NCBI GenBank assembly: GCA_020718525.1
Contig: DYRX01000030.1
Coordinates: forward strand, 1-23,493
Direction: 5' to 3'
Source: Victivallis vadensis
GTDB lineage: Bacteria > Verrucomicrobiota > Lentisphaeria > Victivallales > GWF2-50-93
DNA: 23,493 bases
Shown here: positions 23,322 through 23,493 of the stretch, piece by piece
How positions within the stretch are numbered: position 1 is the stretch's first letter
Layout of the letters: every line of letters begins with the position of its first letter
Notes under the pieces: model-generated
The model's database searches: none
What the model was told of the DNA's origin: nothing
Seen by the model: the letters and a program-made list of their open reading frames with translations, nothing else
Program-made: the position numbers and the translations under genes

Positions 23322-23353
23322 ATCTAGTGTCCTGTCTCTTAAATACTAATCGT
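23322..23353. repeat. Right copy of the 32-bp inverted repeat
   Basis: Reverse complement of the sequence at 1-32 with one mismatch (a T in place of C within CCTGTCYCTTAAATA). It begins 28 nt after the permease stop. No transposase or second terminal repeat is visible on either side, so it could be a solitary element end or a dispersed intergenic repeat. Confidence 0.75.
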
Positions 23354-23400
23354 AATACACTCGAATAATTTAACCGGCTGTGCCGGGACGTTCCAAGACT

Positions 23401-23489
23401 CGCTATCGTTGTCGTAATCGCTATCGTAATCGGGTTTATAAATTTATCGATTCCCGCTCCGCTGATAGCGATAGCGACTACGATTACGA
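23401..23489. repeat. Hexamer-phased CGTAAT/CGCTAT repeat forming a stem
   Basis: From 23401 to 23432 the DNA is a run of hexamers of the type CGCTAT, CGTTGT and CGTAAT. From 23464 to 23489 the complementary units (GATAGC, GATTAC) appear in inverted order. The two arms can pair imperfectly across an AT-rich 31-nt centre. A small GC hairpin (CCGGC/GCCGG, 23374-23386) sits just before. No gene is seen. Confidence 0.6.
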
Positions 23490-23493
23490 AAAT

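Noticed and set aside
1..23353. The 23-kb segment as a composite transposon
   Set aside because: The flanking 32-bp repeats have no transposase or integrase, and the content (rpsA, purE, a tRNA) is core chromosomal.

Overview
The window looks like a chromosomal segment from a Gram-negative bacterium of the PVC superphylum, most likely Lentisphaerota-like. This is an inference: FHA-fused Tad/CpaF machinery, PEGA lipoproteins, a lipoprotein M48 protease, and intergenic DNA crowded with short hairpin repeats fit that group. No rRNA or marker tree was available to prove it. No phage, CRISPR or complete transposon is visible.

Left third (283-8346, minus strand): one very tight operon of eight genes read from a good promoter at 8401-8429. 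It runs cpaB, FHA-cpaF, tadB, tadC, DUF192, FHA/membrane protein, PEGA lipoprotein, purE, and ends at an intrinsic terminator at 64-100. Gaps are 0-18 nt, with TGATG or ATGA overlaps. It encodes the motor and inner-membrane platform of a Tad/T2SS-like machine plus two FHA phosphothreonine-reader proteins. The pilin, secretin, TadZ and prepilin peptidase are not in the window. purE, a purine biosynthesis gene, rides at the end.

Centre (8460-14722): a secreted 5'-nucleotidase-type phosphoesterase diverges from that operon. A 780-bp repeat-rich intergenic region follows, with five copies of a GTGGCAC motif and a 179-bp hairpin-rich element. Next come a PIN-domain gene with an ATGA-coupled 53-residue partner (a likely toxin-antitoxin-type pair), an orphan membrane hybrid histidine kinase, and the wreck of a calcineurin-like phosphoesterase joined out of frame to an Ig-like N-terminus.

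Right third: a minus-strand operon of rpsA (six S1 domains), a coiled-coil/zinc-ribbon protein fused to a PTS EIIA domain, and an M48 lipoprotein protease. Divergent from it are a CAU-anticodon tRNA and a plus-strand sugar-type ABC importer operon: a TPR protein, a solute-binding protein with an EF-hand-like loop, and a single polypeptide that fuses both MalF- and MalG-type permeases. No ATPase gene is in view. A 32-bp sequence at the left edge recurs in inverted orientation at 23322-23353, just after this operon.
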